From contig JBGUXY010000027.1 in NCBI GenBank assembly GCA_045118335.1, positions 31,085-95,084 on the forward strand: DNA of 64,000 nt. The letters run 5' to 3'. The position numbers and the translations under genes are program-made. The notes beneath the pieces are model-generated. The model was not told the origin of the DNA. It did no database searches and was given only the letters and a program-made list of their open reading frames with translations. The stretch comes from W1P20-047 sp045118335. Its GTDB lineage: Bacteria > Actinomycetota > Coriobacteriia > Coriobacteriales > Eggerthellaceae. How positions within the stretch are numbered: position 1 is the first letter of the stretch; every line of letters starts with the position of its first letter. Below are positions 32,934-41,850 of this stretch, in pieces.

Positions 32934-33461
32934 TCATTCCTCGTAAACGCCCTCTTCGGCAAGCGGGATATCGACGTACTTTTCTTTGGCCTCATTGAGT
33001 GCCTTCTTCAAAGCGCGGGGCTTCGCCACGTTATCCAGGTGGATGAGCTCGGATCCGATGGTGTGAATTTCGATGCTGCCGTAGTTGAACACGCGCTGCA
33101 TGATGCTGTTGAAGTCGATGTCGGTGTCGTCCACACGTGCAAGCGAAGACTCGCGGTCGTTTTTCACCACCACCAAGCCGGTTTTGGAATGCAGGCGCTT
33201 ATCGGTAACCACGATGTCCACGCCCCAGTTGCGCACCATGGCTGGCAACTGGAAGAGGACTCCTAATAGCGTGATGATCACGAAGGCAAGGGCAGCAGGA
33301 CGGTTCTGCTCGGTGAAGGTGACTATCGCAACACACGCTATGATGCCAATGACCAAAAACAGCAGGATCTTCGCAACGATGGGAACCCACGACAGATGGG
33401 CGCGGTAGACGATATGCTCGTCGCTGGTAAGCTGCTTGTCGATGTACCCATGCAAACCCAT
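32934..33461 (-). CDS. Membrane protein with bacterial PH domain (YdbS-like)
   Basis: 175 residues; AGAGGAGCGC upstream of the ATG at 33461. Two membrane helices (about 28-48 and 55-75) precede a bacterial pleckstrin-homology domain (VDIVVTDKRLHSKTGLVVVKN, VDDTDIDFNSIMQRVFNYGSIEI). Proteins of this kind sit on the inner face of the membrane and have no settled role. The N-terminal motif HGYIDKQLTSDEHIVYRAHLSW is typical. Converges with the Sel1 gene. Confidence 0.85.
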   Translation of the reverse strand: MGLHGYIDKQLTSDEHIVYRAHLSWVPIVAKILLFLVIGIIACVAIVTFTEQNRPAALAFVIITLLGVLFQLPAMVRNWGVDIVVTDKRLHSKTGLVVVKNDRESSLARVDDTDIDFNSIMQRVFNYGSIEIHTIGSELIHLDNVAKPRALKKALNEAKEKYVDIPLAEEGVYEE

Positions 33462-33653
33462 ATGCGCTCCTCTGTCTCGCGGATTGCGTTTTCCCCAGTA
33501 TAACCCTTGCCACGCCGCCTATCACCCGAATGTGGATACTCGAAGCTATTCAACCACGAGTTCCCGCTGGGGCAGCAATGAACCAAGCACGCACGATGGT
33601 TAAGGACCTGCCCGACTACCACATTGCCGAACCTGAAAGAAAGCCAACATGCA

Positions 33654-34748
33654 TCAGTCGTAGAGGCCAAGGCCCTTTGCAACCAGACCGATGAAATCCT
33701 GCACGTTGGTGACGATTCCACGCGAAGCCAAAGACCCACGGTCGGCAAGCTTGTTCACGGTGAATTCATCGATGTCGACACAGTAGAAGTACACCTGACG
33801 CAGCGTACCGTCGTCAAGCACGCGATAGGTAGGAGTCATGTTCCCCGTGGCGATGGTGTGCAGCATCGTTGCCATGCAGATAACCGTCGTTGCCCGACGA
33901 ATATGGGCTCGCATGGCATCCTGCGCCTGGTAGGCATCGCCTAACACGGATGGCAACGGCCCGTCATCGCGGATGGATCCAGCAAGGACATAGGGCACGC
34001 CATGTTTTTCCAAGCTGTATATGATGCCATCGGTGATGTCCTCTTCCCTGATGAACGAAGATATGGAACCGTGATAGCGCACGCGGTTGATCGTGTCGAG
34101 ATGGTTGTAATGACCGCCTTCAACGCTTTCCTGGGTTTCGATGTCTTGCCCCAAAGCCGTATGTAGGTAGGCACCTTCCAAATCGTGCGTGGCTAGCGCG
34201 TTGCCAGCGAGCACCGCATGAGCATAGCCATTGGCCACGATGCGCGAAAACGCATCGCGAGAATAACTGTTGAACGTGAAAGCCGGCCCCATCACCCAAA
34301 CGATGTAGCCGTGCTCGCGTTCGTAGTTCAGCAGCTCGTAGAACTCGTCATACTCCTTCGAGTAGGCGGTTTCGCGAGAACGGCCCTGGCGGAATGCGAA
34401 CTTCTGCTGAAGCCGGTGACGCTCTTCGAAGCCGTTTTCGTGTACGAGAACACCCTCCCGGCCGTCTTCGGTGCGCCCACATACGACCAGATCCCCTTCG
34501 CACAGGTGACGGAATTCACGAACATGGATGGCACCGTCCACGTATACGGGAACGCAGTCCATACGACTGTCTTCAGCCAAAAGCCACTCCCCGTTGATTT
34601 TGAAATACTCGGGAAAAATGCTTGAGGCATGATAGCCTTCGGGCGCTACCCCGTTTGCGGGCGCGGGGCGAAGCACGACATTGGGAGCACTGGCACATGG
34701 CTTAGCATAGAAATCGGGTTCGTGGTATTTCTTCAGTTCGAACGACAA
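33654..34748 (-). CDS. TIGR00300-type ornithine cyclodeaminase (LOR/SDH family)
   Basis: 364 residues with a TTG start at 34748 (AAAGGT upstream). The C-terminal two thirds carry the family blocks: NGYAHAVLAGNALATHDLEGA, GGHYNHLDTINRVRYHGSI, YVLAGSIRDDGPLPSV, LHTIATGNMTP and VDIDEFTVNKLADRGS. These form an NAD-binding domain that, in archaeal and cyanobacterial relatives (AgrE/ArgZ-linked), converts ornithine to proline and ammonia. The N-terminal half keeps the MDC/VYVD-type substrate domain in shortened form. It is unusual in this lineage from memory. No arginine-pathway genes are adjacent. Confidence 0.83.
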   Translation of the reverse strand: MSFELKKYHEPDFYAKPCASAPNVVLRPAPANGVAPEGYHASSIFPEYFKINGEWLLAEDSRMDCVPVYVDGAIHVREFRHLCEGDLVVCGRTEDGREGVLVHENGFEERHRLQQKFAFRQGRSRETAYSKEYDEFYELLNYEREHGYIVWVMGPAFTFNSYSRDAFSRIVANGYAHAVLAGNALATHDLEGAYLHTALGQDIETQESVEGGHYNHLDTINRVRYHGSISSFIREEDITDGIIYSLEKHGVPYVLAGSIRDDGPLPSVLGDAYQAQDAMRAHIRRATTVICMATMLHTIATGNMTPTYRVLDDGTLRQVYFYCVDIDEFTVNKLADRGSLASRGIVTNVQDFIGLVAKGLGLYD

Positions 34749-34873
34749 GGTTTACCTTTCACAATTCCTTGGTTTTGTGTCCATCCAGTTTATGCAATGT
34801 CAAGCTCTCAGGCTACCTTCAAACGAACGATTTCGACGGCATAACCGAAAAGATATGACGACTAGGCAATCCC

Positions 34874-35713
34874 CTAACCGTCTCGCGCAGCCTCAAGCCG
34901 GGCGATTTCTTCAGCATAACCAGAAAGCTCGTCGTGAGGTGTTTCAAGATAGAAAGGCAAATCGCGCAGGACGGGATGCTGCGTCACGGCTACCAGGGTG
35001 TCCCAGCCGATATGACCCAAGCCCAGTTTCTCGTGACGATCCTTGTGCGAGGCGCAAGGGTTCTTGGAGTCGTTCAAGTGAACGGCGCGCAGGCGTTTTA
35101 ACCCGACGACCTGGTCGAATTCCTCCAACACACTGTCGAGGTCGCTCACGATATCGTAGCCGCCATCCCAGATGTGGCACGTGTCTAGACAAACGCCCAC
35201 GTGACTTTCGAGCTCGATGCAATCGATGATGGCCGCGATCTCCTCGAAGCTGCGCCCTACCTCGCTGCCCTTGCCCGCCATGGTTTCGAGCAGCAGCGTG
35301 GTGGTCTGCTTTGGCTCGAGCACGGCATTGATGGCAGCGGCAATCTTTTCAATAGCTACTTGCGCACCCTGGCCCACATGTGCACCTGGATGCATGTTAT
35401 AGAGTTGACCAGGCATGATACGCTCCATACGGTCAAGGTCGTCAACCAGCGTCTCGAGCGCGAATTCACAGGTGCGTTCCTTGTCGGAAGCGGGGTTGAG
35501 CGTGTAAGGAGCATGCGCCAGAATCCGTTTGATGCCCGCTTCCTCGCAGGTCGCGTGAAATTTTGCCAGATCCGCATCGTCGAGCGCCTTTGCCTTGCCC
35601 CCTCGCGGATTACGTGTGAAGAACTGAAACGTGTTCGCTCCAATGGACACCGCATCCCGTGCAGCGGCGGCAAACCCCTTCGCAATGGAAAGATGACACC
35701 CAATTGTGAGCAT
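34874..35713 (-). CDS. nfo: Endonuclease IV
   Basis: 279 residues from the ATG at 35713, with GGAGG upstream; the longer frame to 35749 has no such site. The TIM-barrel Xyl/Nfo family motifs are IGCHLSI, ANTFQFFTRNPRG, LAHAPYTLNPAS, NMHPGAHVG, LLETMAGKGSEVG, CLDTCHIWDGGYD, HLNDSKNPCASHKDRHEKLGLGHIG and PFYLETP, which provide the zinc ligands. The enzyme cleaves DNA 5' of abasic sites in base-excision repair. Single leftward gene. Confidence 0.96.
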   Translation of the reverse strand: MLTIGCHLSIAKGFAAAARDAVSIGANTFQFFTRNPRGGKAKALDDADLAKFHATCEEAGIKRILAHAPYTLNPASDKERTCEFALETLVDDLDRMERIMPGQLYNMHPGAHVGQGAQVAIEKIAAAINAVLEPKQTTTLLLETMAGKGSEVGRSFEEIAAIIDCIELESHVGVCLDTCHIWDGGYDIVSDLDSVLEEFDQVVGLKRLRAVHLNDSKNPCASHKDRHEKLGLGHIGWDTLVAVTQHPVLRDLPFYLETPHDELSGYAEEIARLEAARDG

Positions 35714-36350
35714 ATGAACCTCCAACACACGAGAAAGACCGTCCCCCATTCCACCTCAACTGGGATAGTGTACATGATTGCATCCCGCGAAGAGCAATCC
35801 TCCGCTGCGACATGCGGAATCGAACAAAATCGGGGGTTTGGACGCCGATTCGCCCGTTGCATGGGTTAGGGTACCGATTCGCCCGATGCGGGGAAGAGCG
35901 TGAATGATGACTCAGCTACCATACCGCCTGGTTGCGTCGAGCGATGCAGATCCCAGTATGGGCGCGAATGCATATCTGCGATACTTCCCCACCGGAATCA
36001 GAGGCGCTCGACGCAGAACCCGACATGGACGTGAATGCATATAACGTAAGTTGAAGAAAGTACGGATTGTACCCCCTGGGCGCCCGTGCGGACGCAACCG
36101 TCGTTTTCGACAAGAAACCCGGTTTGCGGGTTTTTCAGTCAGGCCGCTAAAACAGAGCTGCTTCCTGTTTGCAATTTCACGATGCGAAGCCGCAAGGCTG
36201 GCAAAACCGTGGGTCAAGCAAAGAAAGCAGGGCCATTCTGACAAGCTCGATAAGCCCGGCTGCGCAGAAGCGACCTTCGAGCCGTGGCGAAGCAAACGAA
36301 TGCAAATCATGCTGCCAGAATGAACTGTAGTATCGACCCATTCCACAGCT
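35714..36350. other. Gene-free stretch of about 640 bp
   Basis: No supported gene. It contains a short hairpin with a T-run at 36115-36135 and short direct repeats (a GATTCGCCCG core near 35847 and 35877; GAATGCATAT near 35967 and 36033). The tandem repeat at 36351 follows. Confidence 0.5.
36115..36135 (+). terminator. Short hairpin with T-run in an otherwise empty region
   Basis: AAACCCG (36115-36121) pairs with CGGGTTT (36127-36133) around GTTTG, followed by TT. It points rightward but there is no rightward gene upstream, so it may end an unannotated transcript or be accidental. Confidence 0.35.
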
Positions 36351-36470
36351 CAACTTGGCGTGCCGCGCACAGGCGATCCATTCCGCGAATCAACTTGGCG
36401 TGCAGCGCAGCGTCGGGCCGTTCGGCGGCACAACTTGGTGTGCCGCGCAGCGTCGGGCCGTTCGGCGGCA
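36351..36470. repeat. Three-copy 40-bp tandem repeat
   Basis: Units start at 36351, 36391 and 36431, each opening with CAACTTGG.GTGC. The second and third are 38 of 40 identical; the first shares only its first half (CAACTTGGCGTGC) and then diverges, with its tail similar to the bases before 36351. The array ends 20 bases beyond the leftward DUF2207 stop. Confidence 0.75.
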
Positions 36471-36490
36471 AATAGAACCACGGAACCGGA

Positions 36491-38461
36491 TTAGAAGGCG
36501 CCGCCGCCTCCGCCGCCTCCGCCGCCGCCGCCTCCGCCGCCGGAGGAACCGCCGCCACTACCAGAGGCGCTGGAGTGGGCGGAAGAGTACGTGGAGTTGA
36601 ACAACGACGCAGCGGAAGGCGCATGGCCGTAACCACCGCACCAGATCATGGTGTTGCGGAACCTCATGTCGTTGTAGACCTGCGGTGCGGCGACAGCCAG
36701 GTTCTGCAGCGCCTTTTCGGCAACGCCGAGCATCACCGCCATTACCATGAGCTTGTTCCAGACCGTCACGGCCTGGGGAACGGCTTCGTTCAGCAACGTG
36801 AAATCCTCGAGCCACTTCTTCAACGCCTTCAGCTTTGCGTTGATCTCGAGCGCCTCAGGCGAGAAAGACCGCAGCTTGATTGCGAAGAGGAACATGAAAA
36901 GGCCCGCCGTGCCCAGGGCGGCAGCCGCCCCCAGAAAACGCAAACCGGCGTTGTCAAAGAAGGCGAACAAGATGACGACCACAAAGCTAAAGGCTATGCC
37001 GAGAACCCCCAAACAAGAAACCCGCGTGGCGCCCTTGTTGGACGAGTCTTGCTCGATGCCACGGCGCTCGACCTCGTCCTTGACCGCCTGTTTCCATTGC
37101 TTCAGCTCCAGCTCATACGCCTTGCTGTAAGCTCTGGCCACTCGTCCGAAGTCATCGAATCGCACCTCGCCCGGCTGACGGGGCTCGCTCTTGTGCAGAT
37201 CCGCATAGAGGCCCGCGACGAACTCGAACACAAAGTGCATGGTGGCCTGATCGATCGGATTGCTCACCTGCACGCTGGGATCCCTCACCAACGCGTAGTC
37301 CGGCTCCATGTGCACCTTGCCACCCAATCCCTTCTTCGGGTTCTCCACAGGATAGAGCCTGATCGCACCCAGCTGCTCGAGGTGCATGAGCGTCGCCGAC
37401 ATCGCACGGTCGCCGCCGGGATCGCCATCCCAGATGAAATCAAGCACTGCGGGATGATCGTCGGTGGGCACGTCGCGGTAATACTCGCCGGCGAACTGCG
37501 CCTTGTGCGTACGCCGGTACCGCAGCCATTCCATGATTGCATAGACCACGCCCGCAAGCCCCAGCAGCACACCACCTCCGGCGACGGCGTTATCGCGCGC
37601 TATCTGGGAATCACGCCTCGCATTGGCCTCGTTTGCCCAGGTGGCCTCTTCGTCCATGACCGTCTGCAAGCGCGACTCGCTGCGCGGGGTCATTTCGGTT
37701 AGCCATTCCACAGGAAACGTCGCGCGGACTTCGGCGAAATCTTTCTCGGATACGCTCGGCACCGTACAGGTGATGACATTGCCTTCAAAACTCACCTCGC
37801 CGGTGAGCGGCGCATGATGCTGCCATACACGCACTTCCTGCCCTGCTTGCGGGCTTTCGCCTTCGGGCACAGGAAGGGCAATGTAGCAGGTCACATTCCG
37901 GGAACGTTCATCCCATCCATCGGTAACGAACTTCCAGTACAGCTCACCGCAATCCGACCATGCGGCCACATCTCCCTTGACTCGGTAGTTGATGAAATAC
38001 GTCGCTGCATCATCGCGCTGAGTCTGGTAGAGAGTGACCCGCTGGCAAGGCGTGCCTTCATTATTCACGCGCTGCACAGTATACGTTCCATCCGAGCCCG
38101 ACTCATCGAGGTCGAAGTACTGGACGTTGTCCTCGGAAAACGGCTCGAACGTGTCGTGGTTCCAACCGGCGGAAAGCACCTCCACCTGCACGTCGCTGAA
38201 TTCAGAAGGGTCTTCTGAAATATCCCAGTACACGCCATGGAAATCGCCATCGAAATCGAAGCGGCGCTCTTCCCACACATCCAGCGTGCCGTCCTCGAGT
38301 ACCCATGCGCTGATGTCCACGCTATCGATTTCGTATTCCTTCGCATCCGCCGTTGCCGGCAACACGCAAACACAGGCTAAAAGGCAGATGAACAGCCCCA
38401 GCACCACAGATAGGCGAATTGCGAAAACGGACAGGTCGATAGATCGGCGCAGAGACTGCAT
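36491..38461 (-). CDS. DUF2207 membrane protein with glycine-rich C-terminus
   Basis: 656 residues; GAGGGGGC precedes the ATG at 38461. A signal peptide (1-41) is followed by an extracellular beta-rich domain of about 240 residues (DUF2207, beginning EIDSVDISAWVLEDGTLDVWEERRF), a membrane helix near 295-315, a cytoplasmic domain of about 160 residues, two further helices (about 460-500) and a second cytoplasmic domain ending in a Ser/Gly tail with a run of 14 glycines before AF. The architecture is common in Gram-positive bacteria; function unknown. The Gly run lies at the extreme C-terminus and in these families is usually short and variable. Confidence 0.9.
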   Translation of the reverse strand: MQSLRRSIDLSVFAIRLSVVLGLFICLLACVCVLPATADAKEYEIDSVDISAWVLEDGTLDVWEERRFDFDGDFHGVYWDISEDPSEFSDVQVEVLSAGWNHDTFEPFSEDNVQYFDLDESGSDGTYTVQRVNNEGTPCQRVTLYQTQRDDAATYFINYRVKGDVAAWSDCGELYWKFVTDGWDERSRNVTCYIALPVPEGESPQAGQEVRVWQHHAPLTGEVSFEGNVITCTVPSVSEKDFAEVRATFPVEWLTEMTPRSESRLQTVMDEEATWANEANARRDSQIARDNAVAGGGVLLGLAGVVYAIMEWLRYRRTHKAQFAGEYYRDVPTDDHPAVLDFIWDGDPGGDRAMSATLMHLEQLGAIRLYPVENPKKGLGGKVHMEPDYALVRDPSVQVSNPIDQATMHFVFEFVAGLYADLHKSEPRQPGEVRFDDFGRVARAYSKAYELELKQWKQAVKDEVERRGIEQDSSNKGATRVSCLGVLGIAFSFVVVILFAFFDNAGLRFLGAAAALGTAGLFMFLFAIKLRSFSPEALEINAKLKALKKWLEDFTLLNEAVPQAVTVWNKLMVMAVMLGVAEKALQNLAVAAPQVYNDMRFRNTMIWCGGYGHAPSAASLFNSTYSSAHSSASGSGGGSSGGGGGGGGGGGGGGAF

Positions 38462-38508
38462 GGTGCCCCCTCGGTCCGGATGCGACTACTTGCCCAGTAT
38501 ACCATCAT

Positions 38509-38634
38509 GAGTCAGCTGCCCGTAGTCGCTTGACTCATTCGCGCGTGAGTTAGCTGCCCGTAGTTGCTTGACTCATTCGCGCGTGAGTCAGCTGCCCGTA
38601 GTCGCTTGACTCATTCGCGCGTAAGTCAGCTACC
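38509..38634. repeat. 38-bp palindromic tandem repeat, 3.3 copies
   Basis: Units begin at 38509, 38547 and 38585 with GAGT(C/T)AGCTGCCCGTAG, exactly 38 bases apart, and a fourth starts at 38623 but breaks off. Each has ends GAGTCA and TGACTC that can pair. Related single copies are at 12548-12578 and 53924-53953. No CRISPR structure: the whole unit repeats, with no variable spacers. Confidence 0.75.
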
Positions 38635-38719
38635 GAACTGCTTCGTGGAACGCAGCGCATCCCGCAGCGGAGGCGCCGCGGGATGTTCTTCTTGCAGAGG
38701 CTCAACACTGAGGCAGCAG

Positions 38720-39649
38720 TTATGCGAGGGGTTTGGCCATAGGGGATCGGCCGACAGATGTGGGTCGCAGCTCTGCAGGCCTGGACTTCACGAGCTCGCA
38801 TGCCACGGCACCGCCGATGATCATGGCTGCACCTGCCGCCTGAAGTGCGGACATAGGCTCGCCCAGTATCGCCACGCCCAGGATTACGGCGGTGAGCGGC
38901 TCGAGGTAGCCCAGCGAAGCCACGGTCTGCGTGGGCAGCGCATCAAAGACTCCGAAGTACAGGTAGCATCCCAACCCTGTGTTCACCAGGCCAAGAAACA
39001 CTACGTAGCCCATCTGGCCGGCGGGCACCTGCATCAGCGGAGTGCCAGACGTCAGTACGGTGTAGACGGCTACCACGGAAAACGCAGCGCACAGCTGCCA
39101 TGCGGAGTTCTCGAGCCCCGTAATGGCTGCACCCTTCTTGTTGAACACCACGAGCCCAGCCAGCGACAAAGCCGATCCCGCCGCCAGGGCCAAGCCGTTC
39201 ATGTCCAACGCACCATCGGCAGCCATGCCGTTCACCAGCACCAATCCCGTCAGCACGACGCCGAAGCACGCCACTTTGGCGGTGGTCAGCTTCTCGCCGA
39301 ACAACACGGGCGATGCGGCCATGACGATGATGGGACCACAGTAGTACACCAAGGAGGAAAGCCCAACGCCGATGCGCTGGAAGGCCTCGTACAAAAACAG
39401 CCATCCAATGCCCATGCACAGCCCGGACAGCACGACGAAAGCAAGGTCGCGATGGTGAGTGGCAGCTGTAAGCTTCCTGCGCGACGCCAAAAGAACCACC
39501 ACCAAAGCCAGCGCACCGAGCCCCGTGCGCAGATAGACGATCTGGAAGCTGGGAAGCGTTATGGCGCTTGCCACGATTCCGTTCGACCCGAACAGGATGA
39601 GGGCGAACACAAAACTTGCGTATGCTCTTATCGATGTGGCGTTTCCCAT
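38720..39649 (-). CDS. EamA/DMT-family exporter
   Basis: 309 residues; AAGGGAGG before the ATG at 39649. Ten hydrophobic helices in two EamA halves: FALILFGSNGIVAS to PVLFGEKL and SAWQLCAAFSVVAVY to LEPLTAVILGVAILGEPM. Members export amino acids, sugars or small metabolites. The divergent LysR gene at 39875 (226 bases between starts) is the likely regulator; I saw no clear operator. The protein is complete, so it is not the source of the remnant at 3857-4066. Confidence 0.92.
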   Translation of the reverse strand: MGNATSIRAYASFVFALILFGSNGIVASAITLPSFQIVYLRTGLGALALVVVLLASRRKLTAATHHRDLAFVVLSGLCMGIGWLFLYEAFQRIGVGLSSLVYYCGPIIVMAASPVLFGEKLTTAKVACFGVVLTGLVLVNGMAADGALDMNGLALAAGSALSLAGLVVFNKKGAAITGLENSAWQLCAAFSVVAVYTVLTSGTPLMQVPAGQMGYVVFLGLVNTGLGCYLYFGVFDALPTQTVASLGYLEPLTAVILGVAILGEPMSALQAAGAAMIIGGAVACELVKSRPAELRPTSVGRSPMAKPLA

Positions 39650-39874
39650 GATGCCTCCCTTTTCTTACCACGATTATTATCTGCCTTGGCATTAGATTTG
39701 AAAAGCGAATGTTTAGCATGTTATCCATGCGTTTTTCGCATATATGCACTACAATGGATGGAGCGTTGTTCTGGGAATAATGTTCCATCGGCAATCCGCT
39801 TCGGCTTCGCATCGCAAATCGATGGGGGAAGCTGCAGGAAGGATGCTTGGCATCCCAACAGAAGGGAGCGCGAA

Positions 39875-40747
39875 ATGCACGCACAGAAATACCGTGCTCT
39901 ATTGAAGGTTGTGGATTGCGGCAGCATCACCGAAGCCGCAGCACAGCTCGGTTATACCCAGTCGGCGGTCAGCCGCATGGTAGCCGACCTCGAAAGCCGC
40001 TGGGGCATAACGCTGCTGCACCGCGGAAAGGGCGGCGCGTATCCAACTGCCGATGCTCGTTCCATCCTGCCTGCCATTCGGGCTGTATGCGTTGCAGAAG
40101 ACACCCTTGAATCTCAGGTTGACGCCGTGAAAGGGCTGGAAACGGGGACGCTTCGCGTCGCCACCTTTTCCAGTGTTGCCACCCACTGGCTTCCGCCCGT
40201 GGTAAAGCACCTGCAAGAAGACCATCCCGGCATTACTTGCGAGCTGATAATAGGAGCCTATTCTGAAATCGCCGGCTGGGTGGAAGAAGGCCGTGCCGAT
40301 TGCGGCTTCCTGGGTACGAAAGCCCCATCTACGTTAAACGCCTGGTCGGTTGGCCGCGATCAGTTCATGGCGGTGCTGCCGCACGACCATCGGCTTGCAC
40401 ACCTTCCCGCATTCCCCGTCAAAGCCTTTGCCGACGAGCCGTTCCTGCAGCTGGAAACTGGCGTGGAACACGTGGTCGCCCGCATCAACGCCGAAACGGG
40501 GGCAGGTATTGTACCAGCACTTACCACGTTCGACGACTATGCCATCATGGCCATGGTGGAAAGCGGCATGGGACTTGCCATTCTTTCCTCGCTCATCTTG
40601 AACCGCGTCGACTACCGGGTCGTCGCGTTGCCGCTGAGCATCCCCATGTACCGCGAAATCACGCTGATCACGCGCAAAGGTCCGGAATCGGCTGGCATGC
40701 GTGCGTTCAGGCAATACCTCTATGCTTTTCTGGAACAGCAAGACTAG
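39875..40747 (+). CDS. LysR-family transcriptional regulator
   Basis: 290 residues from the ATG at 39875 with GAAGGGAG upstream. The winged helix-turn-helix is at about 1-60 (VVDCGSITEAAAQLGYTQSAVSRMVADLESRWG), and the effector domain from about 88 (GTLRVATFSSVATHWLPPVV). The terminal part of the effector fold is normal length. It probably controls the divergent EamA exporter in response to a small ligand. Confidence 0.93.
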   Translation: MHAQKYRALLKVVDCGSITEAAAQLGYTQSAVSRMVADLESRWGITLLHRGKGGAYPTADARSILPAIRAVCVAEDTLESQVDAVKGLETGTLRVATFSSVATHWLPPVVKHLQEDHPGITCELIIGAYSEIAGWVEEGRADCGFLGTKAPSTLNAWSVGRDQFMAVLPHDHRLAHLPAFPVKAFADEPFLQLETGVEHVVARINAETGAGIVPALTTFDDYAIMAMVESGMGLAILSSLILNRVDYRVVALPLSIPMYREITLITRKGPESAGMRAFRQYLYAFLEQQD

Positions 40748-41131
40748 ATTCTGGGGCAAGGGTCAAGGCTTTGCCAGTGTAGCTGGAACGGGGTTTGGCA
40801 CAGCGGATTTATGGTCAGGGGGTCGGGATTTCTATCCCAACAACCCCCGCCCCACCGTGGTATCTCGGTTCTGGGACAGGAGGCCAAGCTCCAAAAGAAC
40901 CTGTCTCGCATCCAAAAAACACCTTCGAAATTGAAACCTAATGCATGATTCATCGTATGACAATAATGAACAAGGGATTGGCTATTGTTTCGCCCGACAA
41001 AGGGCAAAAGAGCGCGAAACCGGGGGATGCGAATACCAAGACGGTTTCGCTTATGGCCACATGGCAAAGCGAAAGCAATAGCCTGTCTGCTGTTCGGATA
41101 CAGATTTGGCAAGAGAAGGAGGCAATGCGCC
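40748..41131. other. Gap before the peptide precursor, with hairpin structures
   Basis: A hairpin at 40818-40848 (GGGGGT..GGGAT pairing with ATCCC..ACCCCC) may terminate the LysR gene. Near 40893-40907 lies AAAAGAACCTGTC, a relative of the 20-bp repeat motif at 12593 and 21089. The last 100 bases carry the ribosome site of the next gene. No other gene is supported. Confidence 0.45.
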
Positions 41132-41497
41132 ATGACAGCAAAGAAAGTGAATGCGTTTTTCGCCGACCCAAAGGTACAGGAAGCACTCAAAGAGCACCCC
41201 GCCATGAAGAGCGCAGAAGATGCCGTCAAGGCATTTGCAGCAACTGCCCAAAAACTTGGCTTTGACCTGACTGCCAAAGACTTCGAGGAAGCGCTCCCGA
41301 AGATGGAGCAGGAGCTCAAGGGCAGGACGGATGACGCCGTCAGGGCGGTTGGCAAGCTTGACGACGAGGATTTGGATCAGGTTGCGGGTGGAGGTTGCTA
41401 TGCGTACAGCAGCTATGGCTGCATCCAAACCACCTGTGATCTTGAGCTAATCATAGATCCGTGGTGCAAGGACCAGCTGTTGCACAAGATCGATTGA
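41132..41497 (+). CDS. Nif11-type leader peptide precursor with a four-cysteine core
   Basis: 121 residues; AAGGAGG 9 bases before the ATG. Residues 1-84 match the Nif11 leader (ADPKVQEALKEHP, LGFDLTAKDFEEAL, LDDEDLDQVAGGG), with the double-glycine cleavage site at 86-88. The predicted core is 33 residues with Cys89, 97, 102 and 112, no Ser/Thr-rich lanthionine pattern. Such precursors are modified and exported as RiPPs, or the cysteines bind metal or form disulfides. No LanM, cyclase, YcaO or PCAT peptidase/transporter lies within this window, so it is an orphan here. A strong terminator follows. Confidence 0.82.
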   Translation: MTAKKVNAFFADPKVQEALKEHPAMKSAEDAVKAFAATAQKLGFDLTAKDFEEALPKMEQELKGRTDDAVRAVGKLDDEDLDQVAGGGCYAYSSYGCIQTTCDLELIIDPWCKDQLLHKID

Positions 41498-41646
41498 TTT
41501 GGTATTCGAGCCAGTGAAAAAGGGATATCTCCGTACGCGAACAAGACATTTCGACTGTCTCGGTAAAAGCGCGAAGGAGTTCGTCGCGAACGCATGAGCC
41601 CGCATCTCTCAATGGCTCAATCGCAATCCAGCCAACAAAACAGGCC

Positions 41647-41697
41647 AGAAAACGGGGAACAGGTTGTCAAACGACAGCAACCTGTTCCCCGTTTTCT
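41647..41697. terminator. 20-bp perfect hairpin terminator
   Basis: AGAAAACGGGGAACAGGTTG (41647-41666) is perfectly complementary to 41678-41697, loop 11 bases, with the right arm ending in TTTTCT and the left arm (minus strand) also T-rich. It ends the peptide-precursor transcript about 150 bases downstream and could work in both directions. Confidence 0.75.
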
Positions 41698-41850
41698 CAT
41701 GCATGGAATAAAGGTTTGATGCAGGGAGCGAAAAAGGAACGAGATAAAACTTCCCATAGATTTCAACCCAACCGTATGTAAGTTGGAGTACACTATTCCC
41801 CGTGGGTTCATGCCCTTTTATTCAGTTAGGACGTATAAAGGCGGGGATTT

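Noticed and set aside
36351..36470. CRISPR array
   Set aside because: The 40-bp period has no spacer/repeat alternation and only three units.
38509..38634. CRISPR array
   Set aside because: The whole 38-bp unit repeats without variable spacers, there is no leader and no cas gene nearby.
40744..41355. Leftward 203-codon gene opposite the peptide precursor
   Set aside because: The rightward frame has an excellent ribosome site and a clear Nif11 leader, so the opposite frame is a shadow.
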